A stretch of DNA of 64,000 bases from Burkholderiales bacterium (GTDB taxonomy: Bacteria; Pseudomonadota; Gammaproteobacteria; Burkholderiales; Burkholderiaceae_C). A program made the translations under genes and the position numbers. Shown here piece by piece: positions 60,851 to 64,000 of this stretch; the stretch's first letter is position 1, and the number at the start of each line of letters is the position of its first letter. The notes under the pieces were generated by a model, which searched no databases, was not told the origin of the DNA, and saw nothing but the letters and a program-made list of their open reading frames with translations. The stretch spans positions 186,001-250,000 of the forward strand of contig JAECRL010000005.1 of NCBI GenBank assembly GCA_016000265.1, in the 5' to 3' direction.

Positions 60851-63800
60851 ATGCGACTGAATTCGATTAAGCTCTCAGGCTTCAAGTCCTTCGCCGAGCC
60901 CACGCACTTCCAGCTGCCAGGGCAGCTCGTCGGGGTGGTGGGCCCCAATGGCTGCGGCAAGTCCAACATCATGGACGCCGTGCGCTGGGTGCTGGGCGAG
61001 TCCAAGGCCTCCGAGCTGCGTGGCGAGTCCATGCAGGACGTCATCTTCAACGGCTCGGGCAACCGCAAGCCGGCCAGCCGCGCCAGCGTCGAGCTCGTCT
61101 TCAGCAACGAAGACGCTCGCGCGGGTGGCCAGTGGAACCAGTTCGCCGAGATCGCCGTCAAGCGCGTGCTCACGCGCGACGGCACCTCCAGCTATTTCAT
61201 CAACAACCAGCCGGTGCGTCGCCGGGACGTGCAGGACGTCTTCCTGGGCACGGGCCTGGGGCCGCGCGCCTACGCCATCATCGGCCAGGGCACGATCAGC
61301 CGCATCATCGAGTCCAAGCCCGAAGAGCTGCGCCTGTTCCTGGAAGAGGCCGCGGGCGTCTCCAAGTACAAGGAGCGCCGCCGCGAGACCGAGAACCGCC
61401 TGAAAGACACCCGCGAGAACCTCACGCGGGTGGAAGACATCCTGCGTGAGCTCAACAACAACCTCGACAAGCTGGAAAAGCAGGCCGAGGTGGCCGCGCG
61501 CTATCGCACCTTGCAGGAGCAGGGCACGACCAAGCTGCACCAGCTGTGGTTCCTCAAACACCGCGATGCGTCGTCTGAAGAGACGCGCATTCACGCGGAG
61601 GTGAGCGAGGCCACCAACGCGCTGGAGGCCCGCATGGCCGAGCTGCGCGGGGTGGAAGCCGAGCTGGAGCACGTGCGCCAGGACCACTACGCCGCCAGCG
61701 ATGCGCTGCACGAAGCGCAAGGCTCGCTGGCCGAGGCCAACCTGGAGGTCAGCCGCCTGGAAGAGCGCATCCGCTACGTGGTCGAAGGCCGCCAGCGCGT
61801 GGAGCAGCGCCTGGCCGAGCTTCAGGCTCAGAACGAGCAATGGGCCGCCCGCAGCGACGAGGCCCAGGTCGAGCTGGAAGAGCTCGCCGGCAAGATGGCC
61901 ATGAGCGAGGAACAGGCCGAGATCCTGGCGGCGCAGGCCGAAGAGCTGGCCATGAACGTGCCCGCCCTGGAAGACGCCGTGCGCAGCGCCAGCCAGCGCG
62001 CCAACGAGCAGCGCGGCGTGGCGGCTCAGGTGCAGCAGCAGATCCAGTTGCTGGCCGCCGAGTCGCGCAACGTGGACGACCAGGCTCGCCAGGTGCAGCA
62101 GCGCCGCGAACGCCTGCGCACCGAGGTGCAGGCCCTGGTGGCGCCCGACGAGGCGCGCCTGCGGGAGCTCAAGCAGCAACTGGCCGCGCTGGAAGAGGAG
62201 CAGGCCGTGCTGGAGGCGCGCCTGAGCGAGCTGTCGGAGTCCGTGCCCGCGCTGGACGACGCCCGCAAAGCCGCGCAGGCCGACAGCCAGGGCCAGTCGG
62301 CGCGCCTGTCGGAGCTCAGCGCCCGCCTCGATGCCCTGCGCGCCTTGCAAGACAAGGTGCAGACCGAGGGCAAACTCAAGCCCTGGCTGGCCAGGCACGG
62401 CCTCGACAGCCTGCAGGGCCTGTGGACCCGCGTGCACATCGAATCGGGCTGGGAAAGCGCCCTGGAGTCGGCCTTGCGGGAGCGGCTGTCTGCCCTGGAA
62501 GTGGGGCGCGTCGAGACCGTGCGCGCCTTCGAGGGCGACGCCCCGCCGGCCAAGCTGGCCTTCTACAGCCCGCCCACCTCGGGCATCCAGAACACGCACC
62601 ACACGCTGCCCCGGCTGTCGGACCTGCTGCGCCTGAACGACGCGGGCCTCAAGGCCCTCATGAACGACTGGCTGGAGGGCGTCTACACCGCCGCCAACCT
62701 GGAGCAGGCGCTGGCCGGACGCAGCCAGCTCACCCATGGCGAGGTCATCATGACCCCGGCCGGACACGCCGTCAGCCCGTTCGCCGTCAGCTTCTATGCG
62801 CCCGACTCGGAGCAAGCCGGCATGCTGGCGCGCGCCCAGGAAATCGAAAACCTCGACAAGCAGGTGAGGGCGCAAGGCCTCATCGCCGACGACGCCCGCG
62901 CCGCCTTGATCCGAGCCGAGGCCGCCTACACCGACGGGTCGCAGCGCCTGGGCACGGCCCGCCGCGAAGGCGCCGAGTCGCAGCAGCGCGTGCACCAGTT
63001 GCAAGTCGAGGTGCTGCGCCTGAGCCAGCAGGCCGAGCAGGCCAACAGCCGCCGCAGCCAGATCGACGAAGAGCTCGCTGAGATCGACGCCCAGCTCGAA
63101 GGCCTGCAGGAGCGCCGCGCCATGGGCGAGGCCCGCTTCGAGGAACTGGACATCTCCCTGGGCGAAGCGCAGGAAAAACACGCTCAGCTCGAAGAACACG
63201 TCATCGAGGCCGAGCGCAAGCTCAACCAGGCCCGCGAGCAATCCCGTGCCCTGGAGCGCCAGGCCCAGGAGGCCACCTTCGGCGTGCGCAGCATGGCGGC
63301 CCGCCGGGGCGAGCTGCAGCGCGGCATCGAGACGGCCACCCAGCAGGTTCACGCCAACGAGGCGTCTTTTGCGCAGCTGCGTGAAGAACAGGCTCGCCTG
63401 AACGACGCCTCCGCACAAACCGGGCTCGACGAAGCGCTGGCCCTGCGCGTGCAGCGCGAAGGCGCCCTCGCCCTGGCCCGACAGCGCTACGAGGACCTGT
63501 CGGCCCAGTTGCGCCGCGCCGACGAGCAGCGCATGCAGTTCGAGCGCAGCCTGCAGCCCCTGCGCGACCAGATCACCAAGCTGCAACTCGAGCAGCAGGC
63601 CGCGTCGCTGGGCGGCGCTCAGTTCATGGAGCAACTCACCACCGCAGAAGTGGACCTGGCCGCACTGGCCGAAGCCATCGAGCGAGACGGCGTCAAGCTC
63701 TTTGGCCTGCAAGCCGAGATCGACCGCATCCAGCGTGAAATCAACGCCCTGGGCGCCGTCAACCTCGCCGCGCTCGACGAGCTGACCTCCGCACGCGAGC

Positions 63801-64000
63801 GCAAAGGCTTCCTCGACTCGCAAATGGCCGACTTGCTCGACGCCATCGGCACGCTGGAAGACGCCATCCACAAGATCGACCTGGAAACCCGCGACCTGCT
63901 GGGCGCGACCTTCAACACCGTCAACGAGCACTTCGGGCGCATGTTCCCCAGCCTGTTCGGTGGTGGCAGCGCCAAGCTGGTGATGACGGGCGACGAGATC
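60851..64000 (+). CDS. smc: Chromosome segregation protein SMC, 3'-truncated by window edge
   Basis: SMC is the condensin core that compacts and segregates the chromosome with ScpA and ScpB. About 1050 codons are visible; the usual length is about 1170, so the C-terminal signature and Walker B regions are beyond the window. The N-terminal head has Walker A GPNGCGKSN (residues 31-39) and the Arg/Gln region GQGTISRIIESKPEELRLFLEEAAGVSKYKERR. Two long coiled coils flank a hinge at about residues 515-630. The conserved LNALGAVNLAALDE block near residue 965 and NEHFGRMFPSLFGGG near the end confirm the frame. Confidence 0.97.
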   Translation, partial: MRLNSIKLSGFKSFAEPTHFQLPGQLVGVVGPNGCGKSNIMDAVRWVLGESKASELRGESMQDVIFNGSGNRKPASRASVELVFSNEDARAGGQWNQFAEIAVKRVLTRDGTSSYFINNQPVRRRDVQDVFLGTGLGPRAYAIIGQGTISRIIESKPEELRLFLEEAAGVSKYKERRRETENRLKDTRENLTRVEDILRELNNNLDKLEKQAEVAARYRTLQEQGTTKLHQLWFLKHRDASSEETRIHAEVSEATNALEARMAELRGVEAELEHVRQDHYAASDALHEAQGSLAEANLEVSRLEERIRYVVEGRQRVEQRLAELQAQNEQWAARSDEAQVELEELAGKMAMSEEQAEILAAQAEELAMNVPALEDAVRSASQRANEQRGVAAQVQQQIQLLAAESRNVDDQARQVQQRRERLRTEVQALVAPDEARLRELKQQLAALEEEQAVLEARLSELSESVPALDDARKAAQADSQGQSARLSELSARLDALRALQDKVQTEGKLKPWLARHGLDSLQGLWTRVHIESGWESALESALRERLSALEVGRVETVRAFEGDAPPAKLAFYSPPTSGIQNTHHTLPRLSDLLRLNDAGLKALMNDWLEGVYTAANLEQALAGRSQLTHGEVIMTPAGHAVSPFAVSFYAPDSEQAGMLARAQEIENLDKQVRAQGLIADDARAALIRAEAAYTDGSQRLGTARREGAESQQRVHQLQVEVLRLSQQAEQANSRRSQIDEELAEIDAQLEGLQERRAMGEARFEELDISLGEAQEKHAQLEEHVIEAERKLNQAREQSRALERQAQEATFGVRSMAARRGELQRGIETATQQVHANEASFAQLREEQARLNDASAQTGLDEALALRVQREGALALARQRYEDLSAQLRRADEQRMQFERSLQPLRDQITKLQLEQQAASLGGAQFMEQLTTAEVDLAALAEAIERDGVKLFGLQAEIDRIQREINALGAVNLAALDELTSARERKGFLDSQMADLLDAIGTLEDAIHKIDLETRDLLGATFNTVNEHFGRMFPSLFGGGSAKLVMTGDEI

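Noticed and set aside
60875..63931. A 1018-codon open frame on the minus strand
   Set aside because: It is the antisense of smc. The plus frame from 60851 reads as SMC with Walker A and hinge; the minus frame has repetitive Leu/Gly/His composition typical of shadows in GC-rich DNA.

Overview
The window is GC-rich, densely coded chromosomal DNA from a betaproteobacterium, most likely order Burkholderiales. The best support is gene order: pyrG-kdsA-eno-ftsB, dnaX-ybaB-recR, dapC-dapD-pilU-dapE-prmB, and an Ohr/OhrR pair, with protein sequences that read as Burkholderiales-like. The exact family cannot be fixed by eye; a Comamonadaceae/Sphaerotilaceae-type genome is my guess. I see no rRNA, tRNA, CRISPR array, prophage or intact insertion sequence. 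About 60 protein genes are supported. Two run off the ends: a TRAP permease gene at the left and smc at the right.

Layout. 0-5.4 kb: TRAP transport parts (partial DctM, a TakP-like DctP) and a hybrid 7TMR-DISM histidine kinase. 5.4-8.1 kb: pmbA, divergent darP and mogA. 8.2-12.1 kb: a phosphotransferase-SDR pair, then cysE and a DUF72 gene. 12.2-20.8 kb: trmJ and suhB (divergent), a flavin reductase and acetoacetyl-CoA synthetase (divergent), an Ada-type regulator/alkyltransferase, pldA and an M48 lipoprotein protease. 20.9-25.3 kb: mutS translationally coupled to an Anbu (proteasome-like) peptidase, then plsC. 25.4-32 kb: pyrG, kdsA, eno, then ftsB-pnuC-NadR-like kinase-truC. 32-35.9 kb: an oxidative-stress neighbourhood (hslO, gamma-carbonic anhydrase, peroxiredoxin, yaaA) and a prolyl-4-hydroxylase-like enzyme. 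35.9-40.7 kb: rhlE, then dnaX-ybaB-recR. 40.7-47.8 kb: mltD-gloB, a methyltransferase and rnhA, then moaA-mobA-GNAT and a C40 peptidase. 48-51.5 kb: ohr/ohrR, a DksA-like zinc-finger protein, an ABC-F ATPase. 51.5-57 kb: prmB-dapE-pilU-dapD-dapC, covering three steps of the succinylase branch of lysine/peptidoglycan precursor synthesis. 57-64 kb: two tandem diguanylate cyclases, a CbiM-like membrane protein, queF and smc.

Most genes are housekeeping, but several arrangements deserve attention. The strongest is inside dnaX. At 38762-38822 an AGGAGG motif, a C CCA AAA slippery heptamer 10 nt later, an immediate -1-frame TGA and a 12-bp stem-loop reproduce the layout of the E. coli dnaX programmed frameshift that makes the gamma subunit. 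Also notable are the mutS-Anbu coupling, a palindrome between ohrR and ohr that fits an OhrR operator, a structured leader abutting the rhlE start codon, and two short direct repeats upstream of dnaX that may be the scar of a lost insertion sequence. Everything here is from reading the sequence; no database search was run.
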